A DNA stretch of 64,000 bases, taken from contig JASANE010024945.1 of assembly GCA_030248225.1 (NCBI GenBank), positions 1 through 64,000 on the forward strand, given 5' to 3'. The notes beneath the pieces were generated by a model that was not told where the DNA came from, made no database searches, and worked only from the letters and a program-made list of their open reading frames with translations. Both the position numbers and the translations under genes were made by a program. Positions within the stretch are counted from its first letter, which is position 1, and each line of letters begins with the position of its first letter. The DNA comes from Trileptium ribeirensis (Eukaryota > Nematoda > Enoplea > Enoplida > Thoracostomopsidae). Below are positions 10,331 to 23,100 of this stretch, piece by piece.

Positions 10331-12159
10331 CAAACGCTGATATATATAGTCTGCTTGCGCTTCCTGGTTTTCAGTTTTTCACGTTATAATAAATTACATT
10401 GTAGTTAAATTAAAAATTCTTAATTTCAAAGCTCAAAATAAAAATAATTGTAATAAATTGCATAAAATTTTGTCATATCATTTTGAAAAATTATATTATA
10501 CTTCACCTGGTATCTATCCAAAAAATTTTTTTTAATAATCTATCAAAGCTTCCTAATTTCTAGTTAGCGAATTGTGACGTGGGTGAAACTCTTAAAATAT
10601 TCGATCAATACTAAACGCTTTACACATTACCTGTAGTTGGATAAACCCAACGGTAAAACTGGGTTGTCTCGACTATAAATTGCCATTTCGTACACAAAAC
10701 AATGCAGCACTGGCATCATAGATTAGCTTTTGCAGCCATAAAATTAGCTTAAAATTACATTTTACGAATAAATTATCTTTTTTGCATTTTACCATTTACC
10801 ATCATTTTACAATTAATTAATTAATTACCAGATTAATTTACCATTATAATTAATTGGAGTATAATATATACATATTAATAAATAGATATGGACAATATGG
10901 GTCATCAGTTTTTGAGCGGGTGATCCGATTACGGTAGATACCCAGATCCCAAAGCCACCTTCGAAAGCAGCTAATCTAAAAAGAATTATACGCCGTAAAA
11001 GAAACTATCTCGGATAACGGATAACAAAGAGAAGAGACTGTTTGGCAACCGCTATTGCAACTGAAACCAAAGACTAAAACTAAACTAAAGACTAAAAACT
11101 GAACTTTCTCCATAAAATCCATAGTAGTTGTTAGACGACATCGAAATTGAACGTGTCTTGGAAACCCGTTTGTCATCGTTTGAAGTCATTTGTACGGGAT
11201 AAAAGTTGTTTAAAAGCATTGGAACATCAAACGAATGTGAAGAGTAATGCATGCATACATAGTCCATGGCAGTATTTCGTGTTTCTAGGCTTCACTATAT
11301 CGACATGGCTTCTTACTGTAAATTTAGAATTTGGTGTCAAACAATGACCTGGCAACAGATGCGTCCCCCGAAATAACTCGGTGGCCCAGTGCCATATATG
11401 AAAATTGCAGCTTGCCACAAAAATATATCAACAACTTTTAAAATGAATGCACTGCTCCTAAAAGCTATGTACGTCGGGTCAGATAGTGAAGACGACCAGC
11501 AACAACCAATTGCAATTCTCCAGTACTAATCTATAATAATAGTTTTGCAAAATAATGGCAACAGCTTGTATTTTAAAGCTTTCCCAAAACCGAATGCACA
11601 GCCACTGGTCCTGCAAGCCGATCATGATCACCAAAATTGCGGCATTTTAGTCTTCATGGAATCGCCGCATAGCCTTCACATGTTACTAACGAAACTAGCG
11701 ACCCGGAAACCCATCCCCGATTCAGTTATACATTTGGTTTCTCGATATAGACCATCGATCACTGAAGTAAATCAGGGTCGGCTCCGGCTGCGATTATATC
11801 CTGTTCTTCGCGCAGCCCTAAAATATCATCATCATCATTGGGCGTTCGGCACCTCGGAAGCACGCCCCTGCCCTGCTTGCCGGCGCCTACAAGTTCGGCG
11901 ATGCTGTGCCAAACTCGTTTTTGCATTCAATATCTATTCCATTTCAGGTATACACCCGGTTGAGGGTAAAGCTGATCTTTTTTTGTTTGGGGGGGGGTTA
12001 GTTGCAAGTTCCCATGTGGCGCGCCATATTAGTCACCGAATATCACTGCTGGCATTTGACGCACTGTTTCTTATTAGCATTGTATTGACGCGGAGGAAAG
12101 ACTCCGTTCTCGAGAGGCCGTTGCATTCAATATCTCGAGACATTTAGTACGGTTCGTCA
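10331..12159. other. no gene supported
   Basis: Mostly AT-rich filler. A 200-codon plus-strand open frame (11545-12147) ends just before the convergent gene at 12160. It has low-complexity HHHH and no recognisable motif, and I treat it as chance. The 3' untranslated part of the minus-strand gene at 12160 probably extends into the right end of this stretch. Confidence 0.4.
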
Positions 12160-12927
12160 TCATCGCCACTTGTTCAGCATTGGAAATTCATCGGGGCGAA
12201 ACTGACTGACATCGGGCAGAATATTCGAATTGACGATTGCATCCAACGCATCGTCAATCCGATACAGGTCTTCGGCTACTCGTTTCATTTTCACATTGGC
12301 GTCGCCGATCGCCAACTGTATCGAGTACGCGGTTCCTGGCGTAGTTGCTGCTCCCGTGGCGGAGGTGGTAGCTGACGTCGAGAGTCCATGATGATAAGTG
12401 GCTGCCGCATTGCTTCCGCTCGTTGACGACGATCCTGGACCATGTTCTAGCTCGTGCAACGCTTTACTCAAACGTCCGTACTGCACGTCGACGAAACGTA
12501 GGCATTCGTCCACCAGACGACCTTGACCTTCTTGAAGCTTTCGATGTATTAACGAATCGTTATATTTCGAAATGGTCGTCTTTTCTTGACAGCCGCGCCC
12601 GGGTTCTGTGCTGTGTGTTTGACCTGAATTCGATGATGATGATGTCATCAGAGCCGAATGTCGTTGAGTATTTCTTGACTGCCGGCTGTGATTATTATCG
12701 CCACTGTTAGGATGACGATACCCGGTAGTTCTTTTACCATCTGCCGCTTTTGAGCACGCAGACTGACCATGATACTGATTACCGTCGTTGTTATACTCTG
12801 AGCTATAAAATGAACATTGGCTAGTTGAAGACTCTCCCATAACACCAAAAATGTCTTCTTCATCGTCCGTTTCCGGCGCTTCACCCGGAATCACAATAGC
12901 ATGGGCTGCGTAAGCCGACATAGCCAA
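12160..12927 (-). CDS. BLOC1S3: BLOC-1 subunit 3 (BLOS3)
   Basis: Predicted 255-residue subunit of BLOC-1, the cytosolic complex needed to make lysosome-related organelles and to sort endosomal cargo. The identification rests on three blocks in the right order. Residues 12-23 (IVIPGEAPETDD) match the conserved VxPGEAxETDxE signature of BLOS3. Residues 125-162 form a helix (LIHRKLQEGQGRLVDECLR) aligning with the family's first coiled segment. Residues 201-248 form a second helix ending in LLPDI-like SNILPDVSQFRPDEFP. A Ser/Asn/His-rich linker (35-120) and an Ala/Thr/Ser linker (163-200) make it longer than human BLOS3 (about 200 residues). It is a single uninterrupted exon. A nearby second ATG (codon 3) is equally possible as start. 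The identity is from recalled family motifs, not an alignment. Confidence 0.72.
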   Translation of the reverse strand: MAMSAYAAHAIVIPGEAPETDDEEDIFGVMGESSTSQCSFYSSEYNNDGNQYHGQSACSKAADGKRTTGYRHPNSGDNNHSRQSRNTQRHSALMTSSSSNSGQTHSTEPGRGCQEKTTISKYNDSLIHRKLQEGQGRLVDECLRFVDVQYGRLSKALHELEHGPGSSSTSGSNAAATYHHGLSTSATTSATGAATTPGTAYSIQLAIGDANVKMKRVAEDLYRIDDALDAIVNSNILPDVSQFRPDEFPMLNKWR

Positions 12928-13034
12928 ATCGATTAAAGTATATATTATTATTACATATGCATAATATAGTGTAACTCTACAATAACTACCAAACCAACGT
13001 ATAATAACATAATATGGTATAGTATCGAAGATAC

Positions 13035-13826
13035 GTCGGCTTAGGAGAGGTGGACGACTGGCGGCAGCCGGAAGATTTCACTGAACTCCAAATTTTCTCA
13101 ATTTGAGAAGATTTTTGACTAAATTCCCTTTATTTTTGCCAATTTATGGCTTGGGCTGAGAGGCCCGACCCTTGGGGGTGCTTAGTAAACAAGTCGGCTT
13201 AGGAGAGGTGGACGACTAGCGGCAGCCGGAAGATTTCACTGAACTCCAAATTTTCTCAATTTGAGAAGATTTTTGACTAAATTCCCTTTATTTTTGCCAA
13301 TTTATGGCGTGGGCGGAGCGGCCCGACCCTTGGGGGTGCTTAGTAAACAAGTCGGCTTAGGAGAGGTGGACGACTGGCGGCAGCCGGAAGATTTCACTGA
13401 ACTCCAAATTTTCTCAATTTGAGAAGATTTTTGACTAAATTCCCTTTATTTTTGCCAATTTATGGCTTGGGCTGAGAGGCCCGACCCTTGGGGGTGCTTA
13501 GTAAACAAGTCGGCTTAGGAGAGGTGGACGACTGGCGGCAGCCGGAAGATTTCACTGAACTCCAAATTTTCTCAATTTGAGAAGATTTTTGACTAAATTC
13601 CCTTTATTTTTGCCAATTTATGGCTTGGGCTGAGAGGCCCGACCCTTGGGGGTGCTTAGTAAACAAGTCAGCTTAGGAGAGGTGGACGACTGGCGGCAGC
13701 CGGAAGATTTCACTGAACTCCAAATTTTCCCAATTTGAGAAGATTTTTGACTAAATTCCCTTTATTTTTGCCAATTTATGGCTTGGGCTGAGAGGCCCGA
13801 CCCTTGGGGGTGCTTTTAGTAAACAA
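13035..13826. repeat. 158-bp tandem array, 5 copies
   Basis: Units start at 13035, 13193, 13351, 13509 and 13667, each exactly 158 bases and nearly identical, beginning GTCGGCTTAGGAGAGGTGG. Each unit has a small perfect inverted repeat, CTCAATTTGAG, which one copy has lost by a T-to-C change. The array begins about 110 bases upstream of the BLOC1S3 start codon, so it sits in that gene's promoter region. Confidence 0.95.
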
Positions 13827-14300
13827 GAACAACAAGAAACGTTAGGAAAGGCTAGCAGAAAAACAGTTTAGGTGGCCGTTCCGCGATCTGGCGATTAAGC
13901 GACGTTATTTCTTGGAGCAGGATTTAAAGCTCAGTGTAGTGAGAAAAATACAAAAACTCCACGCGGAATACGTTATATAAGAGTAATCAGCTCAACGAGT
14001 ATAAACACACTTTTGGGCTTCACTTCATCAATATTTCTGGGAAGTTCACAACTGTTTTCAGGAATATAAAGGTAATAAAAATTCAAGACCTAATGTTTAC
14101 AGAATCTGCACTTTTGCGTAAAAATAAGCAGTGGAGCGGAGTGAAATGGTTCCAAATCCAACATGGTTAAGTATTGTTGAAAAGTACTGGTACAGTCACG
14201 CTTTTAGAAATAAAAGCAAATTTTTGGTGAATCGCTGGTGAAAAATCAACTTCTCTTCGATTGCTACTCGCGAACGAAAGTGAGGAGGAATGGCAAATGC
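13827..14300. other. no gene recognised
   Basis: Unique-looking sequence between two arrays, with no supported reading frame. Confidence 0.5.
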
Positions 14301-14755
14301 TCTTTACGGTATTAACCAATAAAATTCATGATAAAAATCTTATAAACGAGTAAATGCGCCCGGTCATACTCCCACGTTTTGCCACATCCGATGGGGCCGT
14401 TTCTTCCTGTTTTCCCCATTTGTTTCTTGCACGGTACTAATTGCCATCATGAACTCTTGACGGTATTAACCAATAAAATTCATGATAAGTCTTATAAACG
14501 AGTACATGCTCCCGGTCATACTCCCACGTTTTGCCACATCCGATGGAGCCGTTTCTTCCTGTTTTCCCCATTTGTTTCTTGCAGGGTACTAATTGCCATC
14601 ATGAACTCTTGACGGTATTAACCAATAAAATGCATGATAAGTCTTATAAACGAGTACATGGTCCCGGTCATAGTCCCACGTTTAGCCACATCCGATGGGG
14701 CCGTTTCCTGTTTCCCCCATTTTTTCTTGCAGGGTACCAATTGCCACCACGCTGA
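14301..14755. repeat. 152-154-bp tandem array, 3 copies
   Basis: Three units beginning CGGTATTAACCAATAAAAT at 14307, 14461 and 14613, with small indels and substitutions between them. The overlapping open frames here (for example 14379-14612 and 14531-14755) repeat the same peptide and follow from the repeat, not from a gene. Confidence 0.9.
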
Positions 14756-16947
14756 TAGTCAATGTAATGAGAAGCACAGTAGTTGGGGAGTAGTGTTATT
14801 CTTGGTCTTTATTTCAGTGGCTATTGGCGATTTGGCAACTCTCAAAAAACTTCAGAGAACCTTGTGGTAAACCAAAAAGACGGTCATACTCCATACGTGG
14901 TTAAAATATTTGACCGAGTGTTCAAATCTTCGGCACAATTTTCATCATAATCTCTTAATAGTTACAATGAACTAGAACAGCATCATGACTTTAGAATCGC
15001 AGTTAGAATTGATATAAAACTTGTTGAATAGAATCACTTAAGTTATTGTACATCAAACTTTGGCTGACGTACTTGATAAATTTTGGCCGCAGATTTACGG
15101 AAAAGTAAACTATTTGCAATCTGTCTTACAAAGGGAAAGCGATAACGTGTAGGAACAAACACAACGCCATACCTATAATAGAAGAACATTAGCTAGGACA
15201 TTTAGATCGCGAATTTTCGACAAGTAAATTCCCGATGACTGATTCCGGGGCCAATCAAAATGGGGCGACGCCGGTTTCAAGAACCATTGCCACCAATTTT
15301 GCTACACGTGACAGGCGAAGTCAAGCAGCTACCCCGCAACTGAAAGCTTACAGAGCAACGTTAAAATACCAATGCCACTACTATTGAAGAACTTGGCGAA
15401 TAGAAAATTGCGTTACAGAAGCAAAATATCAACCTCACGAGCCTTCCTGCAATCTCTAAGCACGCGTTCGCGCATCAAAAGGTCTTATTCGTACTTTTAT
15501 GACCATTTTATTCAACCAGAATGCTAAACCGTTTAGCTTCTGTGGTGTATCTACCCACGCGCTCACAAATTCCCAACTTTACTTAGATGTATCAAAGTAT
15601 TACACGCAGAAGGGGCACGAATCTTTCCTAAACGTCAAAAAAATCAAATTTCAGCAAAATGAGGGAAACGTGGGTCAGCCCTGCTACCTGTCGGCCCCTC
15701 GCTAACTAGTAACTTATCCGCTCGCAAATTAAAAATACAAATTTATACCGAAAAGCAAACTAATAAATAAATTTTATTATGTAGTTTCTCACATGTCAAC
15801 ATTAACTAACACATTATATAAATAAAATGATAGACAAACGAATCGGAGTAGACAAATTTTCAAAAATCAATCCGTCGAGTGTGTGGGCATAGTCCGAAAC
15901 TTCTGCTCAGAAGGGCAATGAAGTGATAAAGCGAAATGGCGATAAAGCGTATATCCCAGTGGTGGAGCGTGGCCCATACCCCTCGTCTAGTGTATTTAAC
16001 AAGGTCTCTAAAAGACTGTCGATTGATCGAAGGTATTAAAGTCTGCAGATATTAGCAAATATCACACGCTAGAACTAATTATAGTTAGTTAGACCCAATT
16101 AAACTCCAGTTTGAAAATTTTAAAGCTGCAGGCTTAAATAAAGGTGGTTATTTTACGTTGGCTTGCTTCAAAGCTAATATGAAGAAAAGTTTGCTGTATT
16201 GCTAACACAACATCGTTATCCACATTTATCTATGCCGTACAAATCAACATAATCAGTCATAATTAATTTTTGGAAAATGATCGGGAAAGGTTTGTATAAG
16301 CGAGAAATACTACAAGATGAAACCACTAATTTCTTTTGAATCGAAAACTGATGTAAAAACCCAAGTTAAACAATATGAGTATGTTTACTTTAGGTGCGTA
16401 GACCTGGATTGGTTTTTTGGATCTATTCGGCTAGCCAATCAGCTCGAAATTTGTCATATTGGATGATACAATGATAATTTTATGACAATACGACTCAGCT
16501 CGAAGAGCTGGTTCAGTAGATATACATTTGAGTTGTTTTTACGACGAATTGTTTTTCGATTTTTTAGGTTTCTTTGGTACCCAAAATTTTCAAAAAAATT
16601 CTCGATAAATGCATAATTTTTTTACATAATTCAAACTGTATCGAATGATTGTAGAATCAGCCCAATCGGTTAGTCACTAACAGCAGTTACTACGTGTTAT
16701 TAGTTATTTCTATTTATGTGATATCCTAGGCCTATGCCTTTATCTCAAGCCCTAAGTCGGTAACCCGTGAGCAGATTGGGCTGATTGTGCCATTGGGACC
16801 GAAAAAAATCGAAAAAATTTTGCTGAACCAACTAATCGAGGGGAGTCGAATGGCACTGTTGAGTACCATTTGACTCGACTCGATGAGAGAAATCTACTGG
16901 TATATAGTTTATTGAAAGCTGAATAGAAAGCAATGAGGAACCAAGTA
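14756..16947. other. no gene recognised
   Basis: About 2.2 kb. A stretch at about 15240-15370 is more G/C-rich and stays open on the plus strand for about 45 codons, but it has no motif and no clear splice sites. A segment at about 16790-16880 shares words with 17170-17350 and 28640-28830 (ACCATTGGGA/ATTTTCTGAA), marking an interspersed repeat. Confidence 0.45.
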
Positions 16948-17107
16948 CATAACTCTGAGGGACGAAAATAAAATGCAGGCCATGCCGTTCTCGATATACT
17001 TAAGCCTAAGCTAAGGTTCGTATATGAGGGATTGCTGCCATCCGAACCGCCCGCTCTACGCTGTTCTTTTTTCTAACGTTATAATGCACCGCCCCTCAGG
17101 GTTACTC
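16948..17107. mobile_element. small inverted-repeat transposon, family A copy 3
   Basis: Third copy of the family at 4689 and 5276, in the same orientation, with the best right end (ACCGCCCCTCAGGGTTACT). Confidence 0.75.
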
Positions 17108-17823
17108 GGGTCCTCATAACTTTCTAACGGTGGCGTATATTTCGATAAACTATACACAGGTCGATTTCTTTCATCAAGCCGAGTCAAATGGTACCGAACA
17201 TGACCATATTGCGAGGAAAAAATTTTTGATTCCCGAGTGGTTACCATTGGGACTTCAAAAAATCTAAAAAACCTTTCAGGAATGAAGTAAAATGAGTATT
17301 TTCTGAACCGCCTCATTGAGCTGAATCGGTTGATACCAAAAGCAGCTGTCTTCAAAATTGACCTAATTCGGACTGGGTGTTAATAGAAAAGACGTTAGCG
17401 TTCTTCAAACTGCGAATGCCGATGGCAGAAAATGTAACTACGAATTTTTACACGATTCAATCCTTGATTTCGACAAAAAGACAATTGTGGCACGCGCCTA
17501 AAGTTAACTTGTTCGCAGTTAATCCCCGGAAATGGGTTTGCCCATTCGAATACGTAAATATTATCGCATTATGACCAGTTTACACACACATAGTGTATGT
17601 GTTTTTGCACTAATGATTTCATTACTGAATATTTGGGTACTCGAAATGGAATTGAGAATCTTGGTCCGCGGCTCTAGGCGAAATTCTTGATTGCACTCTT
17701 CTCGGCTCGACCTCAGCTCTAATTTGGAAGCCTTGGATAAATTAAACTGCTGTAATTAAACCTTGGTCATGAAGAACATCAACACCTCACATTGTGAGTT
17801 TGCCACATAGTACGGCGCAAAAG
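17108..17823. other. old repeat remnants, no gene
   Basis: The first part (to about 17360) matches 28640-28830, including TTTTCTGAACCGCCTCATTG, in the same orientation. The rest is unassigned. Confidence 0.5.
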
Positions 17824-18050
17824 GTACTCACCAGAAATCAATGCTGCCCGTTTGATAAATTCAAAATTGTCTACGAAATGTGTTCAAGCCATGTTCAAAA
17901 TTTTGGAGCGCATTTTTATGTTTTAGATAGATTTTTAATTTTTAGTTAATGGAGGTAATTTTGTGCAAAAAGTGATCCATTTTTTTCGAGAATAATAAAA
18001 TTAAGTTTGTTCAATTTCTCTACAGTGGCACTCTCATTTCTGGCGAGTAT
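17824..18050. mobile_element. small inverted-repeat transposon, family B copy 1
   Basis: Ends of the form GTACTCRCCAGAAAT and ATTTCTGGCGAGTA are inverted copies of each other. The interior is similar to copies at 29727 and 43547, with degraded GTTCGA-type words. The right end runs into a TA microsatellite. Confidence 0.65.
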
Positions 18051-19873
18051 ATATATATATATAGTACATTATAATATTGCAGTCGATGTAAGCACCATGC
18101 TGTTATCGCATAACTGTTGAACTGTCGAGTAAGTGAGAATAGTCGTGACTCGCATTTAGATTAATTGGAAAAACACTATCATATATTACAGTCCATGCTA
18201 TAAATATTACCGCTGTTCGCTTAATAGTCCTTTTTGAATTATATTTTAGCTCGAACCGAGAACGGATGTCCCAGTTGGTGTATTCAGTATTCGGCAGTAC
18301 ATACCTACATAATGTGACAATCATATAATGATATATTTTTGGAGATGTGAGTTTGGAATGAATAACATTGGAGTTGAACACATTAGATTCGAGAAAATTT
18401 ATTGTTCGGTATTATGCTCGCGAATGTTTTAAAAGTATTCGATGGTTATTGCTGTCGCACGATGACTATATCCGGCAGGTACTCTAATAAATAATTTAGA
18501 ATATATTTTTTAACTTCAAGCGACTTTCAAATTAGCAACACGCTTCCCTGACAAGTAAGCTAAATACTAGATATAATTTTTAACGGAATGCATTAAATAA
18601 AATTCTTATACAGAACAGAGTAAAATAACCAAAATATATTTAAAATTCTATTACTGATATCTAAATGAGCCATATTTCTTATGGTGTAGCAGTTTGCTTC
18701 CAAATTCAATAAAACTTTTCAACGATCCGAACAGGATCGATCACAAAAAAAGATAGATTTTGTACCAACCCACAACCCTCACACGTTAAAAATTTTTTCA
18801 ATTTTTCCTGAACATGATCTTCTGTAAAAGGCACAACTGTGAAAGTTAAAGAACTACTGGAAACGAAAAAAATTTGAGTCTACGGAAAAATATCCCAATT
18901 TTACTGTAAAATCACGTTTGATAGTCAAACAAATTCAATGATGAAATGCGTAACTAAATTTTTATACCTACAATTATTGTAACTACACAAAGAATAAATT
19001 TTAGTCTATATCATTTACTAATTTGGTTAGTATTAGCAGATTGTAATAGTTAAACGGAATGTGTAGCACAGAGCTGGCGTTTTGTATTAGAAAAAGGAAC
19101 CACGTAGCTCAAACGCTAGCGGGAAACAGAACCTTCACTTAACCATAATGATCTAAAGACCAAAGCTTAAGCTAAGACTTGGTATTTTGAAAACAGCGCA
19201 GTCCTTTAACTTGATTTTATGCGCTGCAAGGTTGAATTGGACAAGCAAACGAACTCTGGTCTGAGCAATAAATATTGCCGCCATATAAGTATCCAACTCA
19301 ACGAGGTGTAAAGAATATTTTACAAAGTCACTACATATTTATATCTTCCAACTGAAATATTATGTACAATACAGTGGCAGACAGAAATAAACGACAAACT
19401 TTAACTAACTGTTTGCGAAAAAATTATCCAAAAATTAATGCTATTCAACTGCTATTCGCAAAATCTTTGCAACTTGGAGCGAAGTTTCGCCTAAAGTATT
19501 GTTCGCGAGAAGATTTTTCTATTCTATTCCTGTCCGCGCCTGTACATAAAGTAGAACCGGTTCACCGTTCAGTACAGCAAAACTGCTGTATCACAGTCGC
19601 ACGTAATTATTCGGAACTATGAAATTACAATGCTAACCGTAGCGATATGGAAGAATGTAGTTAACTTGTTGCGGTAACAAATTCATACTTCACGCCCAAG
19701 GCGATTCAGCTAAAACACAGTCAATATAATAATATTATGACGATATTTTATTAATGATACGCTTTTAATAATTAGCATTAAAATTACCCAATGCGCCGCC
19801 ATAATCATTGAGAATATAGTAGCGTCACGTTTGTTCAATATCGCTACAACATGCCTTTCTGGAACAAGTCGTT
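18051..19873. other. no gene recognised
   Basis: About 1.8 kb, AT-rich. A stretch at about 19373-19520 has a GACAGAAATAA start and CTGTTTGCGAAAAA words shared with the small element at 23931, so it is probably a remnant of that family. Nothing else is supported. Confidence 0.45.
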
Positions 19874-19918
19874 GGTGTGGTGCCAGAAGGTGCTAAGTGC
19901 AATTTTTGTTATTTTGAG
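19874..19918 (+). repeat. outer inverted repeat, left arm
   Basis: About 45 bases starting GGTGTGGTGCCAGAAGGTG are the inverted counterpart of 23862-23906, with about ten mismatches. They flank the whole transposon region. Confidence 0.65.
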
Positions 19919-20138
19919 CTTTGGCGTTATTATGCTACTATTACAATCGGAGAGCACGTTGCAAAAAGGAACCAAGTGAAATCTATATGTAATAGTCTTA
20001 TATTAAAAGTGCAAAAAGGTGCTCCAGATTTGTTGTATCAACGAAATGAAATAACAGTTCAGCTAAAAGGTGTCAAATGAAATTTATTTCGTTTAGCACC
20101 TTTTCCCTCCTGCATTCAAGCTGCAGAGCTCCTCCGTA

Positions 20139-23100
20139 CGGTAAGGTGCTAACTGAAATTCTTTTGAATTGCTTCAGATTATGACCAACGTCTTGCTAGT
20201 TTGCTGTCGTCGTACGTGTATGCAACGAACAACTGCTGCGTCTGCTGATGCCCCTACAACTTCCTGCAACTGCTACTGATTTATTTAACACAATAAAATA
20301 TTTTAAGATGCCTTCCCAATGCATTGTAGCTGAACTTAAGGGTTAAAACCATCCAAACTATCTGAAATTAAAACCATTCAAACTTCAAATTTAGCTAGGG
20401 GAACGAAGGCATCTTTTGATTTTTTATGTGTTAAATAATGTTTGGTTTATCTGCAGCCTATAATTCTAAATGTATCCTGTCGACACTTATGTCTGGATTG
20501 ACTGGCCGCGTAGCGGTTTGTGGCCCGCCATCGTCGCGGACGATACAACGTATCCAGGGAAGAAGAAACCGAATAAAGCGTTCGTCTACTTTTTTGGCAC
20601 TAATAATTATGCCTACGTCCGCTCAAAAGACATTCAACCCATAATTGATGGTAACGGCAACCCACATATTCCAGAATCGTGTTTGGTCGCGCGGAGCCGC
20701 AGCTACATTACTGCAGTTAATCATCTCATGGACTACTGTGTTGAGAACGGTGTGATGTCCATGTCGTCTTTAATGGAACACTTATCAACAGTGCTTACAA
20801 CGAAAACAGTTGGTTCTGAGCGAGGTAGTATCCAAAGCCAAGTGGTGGCGGAGGACGCTGAGGTCGGTGATGGTTCAGGTGTAGCCGCGAGTCAGGTTCA
20901 TGCCGGTGTAACCGCATGCGATGCTGAGTCGATTAGTGCTGCAAGCGATCGTGAGTCGATTAGTGCTGCAAGCGATCGTGAGTCGATTAGTGCTGCAAGC
21001 GATGCTGAGTCAGTTGGTGCCATGTGCGATGATGATTCAGCCAGTACCTCAAGCGACACCACGGCAGGCACATCAGGCCAATTCTCAAAAAGTTTTCGCA
21101 AGCCATCCGGACTTCCGCCCGCATCATATCTTTCCCCAACGAGGAAACGACGGGTATCGCTCGTTTCAGAGGACATTAGTAGCAGTTGTGGAGATGACAA
21201 TCGCTGTACTAGTTACTCCAGTGACAATAGCGATCCGCCTTACGAACCGTCTAATGACAGTGACGATTCTGTAGTCGGCCGGCCCATGAAGGGCAAAAAG
21301 GGTCAGAAATTAACCCGGTGGAGACGGAGCGATCCTTCGAAATGGAAGAAAAACCTTCAGCGACGAGAGCGGACTGCAGCCAAAAGGCCTAAATTGCTGG
21401 ACTGTGGAAAACTCAGTCCACCGTGCAAACTGGGCTGCTATTCAAAGTTTTCCGAAGAAGCACAAAGGATTTTGTGCAACGAATACTGGACCATGTCGTT
21501 CGAAAGAAGAACAGAGTATATTGGCAGGCATATCAAGAAGCAGGCCATAGAGTCATCTGGCGCAGTTGGGAAGTGCAGAAGGTTGAAGCGAGCATCGCAA
21601 GGTGATGAGGCAAAACGAACCTTTTCCATAAAGTGTTTTTGCCCCAAACGCAGGATGACGATGACAGTTTAGTGAGGGTGTGTCAACGTTTCTTCTGTAG
21701 CGTACTCAGCATCTCAAAGAAGTCGATTACCGGCGCCCTTAAAAGGCTAGGCAACACTGGAACTTGTGGACTCAGAGGACGGTCGAGGTAAGCATGAGCC
21801 GTCGAACAAGCTTCCTAAAGCTGTAGTGAAACGCGTCGTCGACCATATTAAGAAATTCCCGGTGACGGAGGCACCCTATTGCAGCGCGTCGTCTAGACGC
21901 CAATACCTGGACCCATCGCTTCGATCTATACGTCGAATGTACGAGCTTTTTGTCCAAGAAAATACAGACTTGTATGTTGAATCGTCCACGCAACAGCAAA
22001 AACATATGGTTTCTGAAGATACTTATAGGCGCATTTTTGGTACGAAGTTCGACCTCAGCTTTTTCAAGCCTCGTAAAGATCAGTGCTTGGTCTGCAGTCG
22101 ACGAGACGAAATCGCCAACAGAGAGCCTGAGAAGTTGGCTGACTACGACCACGAGTTCTTCATGGCACACCAAGAACGCAAGAGACTTGCACGTGCCATC
22201 CAGAGTTCTCATTCGGAGCGCTCCGAAAACGACGAAGAGTTTGTTGCCGCATCATTTGACTTACAAGCCGTTCCGTATACGCCTTGCTCGGATGTTTCGC
22301 TATTCTACTACAAGCGAAAGTTAAGCGTGTACAATTTCACGATCATGGAGCATGGAACCAAGGACGGCTGGTGTTATTTGTGGAACGAAACCGACGGTCG
22401 TCGAGGTTCGACTGAGTTAGCGACCTGCGTCCTCCGTTTTTTACGTAATCTGCCGGAATGTGTCAAATACGTATCGTTTTTTCCGATTCATGTGCTGGAC
22501 AGAATAGGAATAAATACGTAAGTTCCTTGGAATGTGCGTGTTTAATAAGGGAGCTAAAGCTCTAGAATTTCAGCTGTCATTGTGTCCGAACGTTGAATAT
22601 CCACGTTGTTCTTTGAACGTTACCTTAGCCATTAGGCGCAATTGTTTAGCTATTATTTTGAATTTTTTAATGTAGTGGCGCATCTGTTGCAGTAGCAGAA
22701 ACAGTGACATAATCTGCAAAAATAGTGATAATGTTGTATATCCGAAATAGCTGTTTTTGGGTTAACATTATTTTCTATCATCAATAATTTTTTAACCATT
22801 GAACTTAATTTTGATTTGTCTGGTTGGTGTTTTATATGCAGTAATGGCTAAAACTACGTACAAATGGACTAAATTGAAATCTGATTACTCCTTTTTGTGA
22901 CATTTAACGTTTTGTCGTAGCTCCAACTCATCTCTTCGTCAAACACGCGACTAGCTAATCGTTAAATCTCAGTATGCGTTCACACATTTTTAGATGGCAG
23001 CAATGTTGTTGCGCGCTGTCAACAGTCTATCGAATATTGTTACAATCTCGCATACATTTCTCGAGCCGGGACATACACAGATGATCGCAGACAGCATGCA

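Noticed and set aside
11545..12147. 200-codon plus-strand open frame next to BLOC1S3
   Set aside because: No recognisable motif, low-complexity His run, an internal acceptor-like CAG and G run, and it converges on a better supported gene.
15240..15705. Possible exons on the plus strand
   Set aside because: Open for short stretches only, with no convincing splice sites or family match.
20438..20644. Alternative start ATG at 20438 for the PWWP gene
   Set aside because: It is in a different frame from the PWWP domain; ATG 20470 opens the domain directly.
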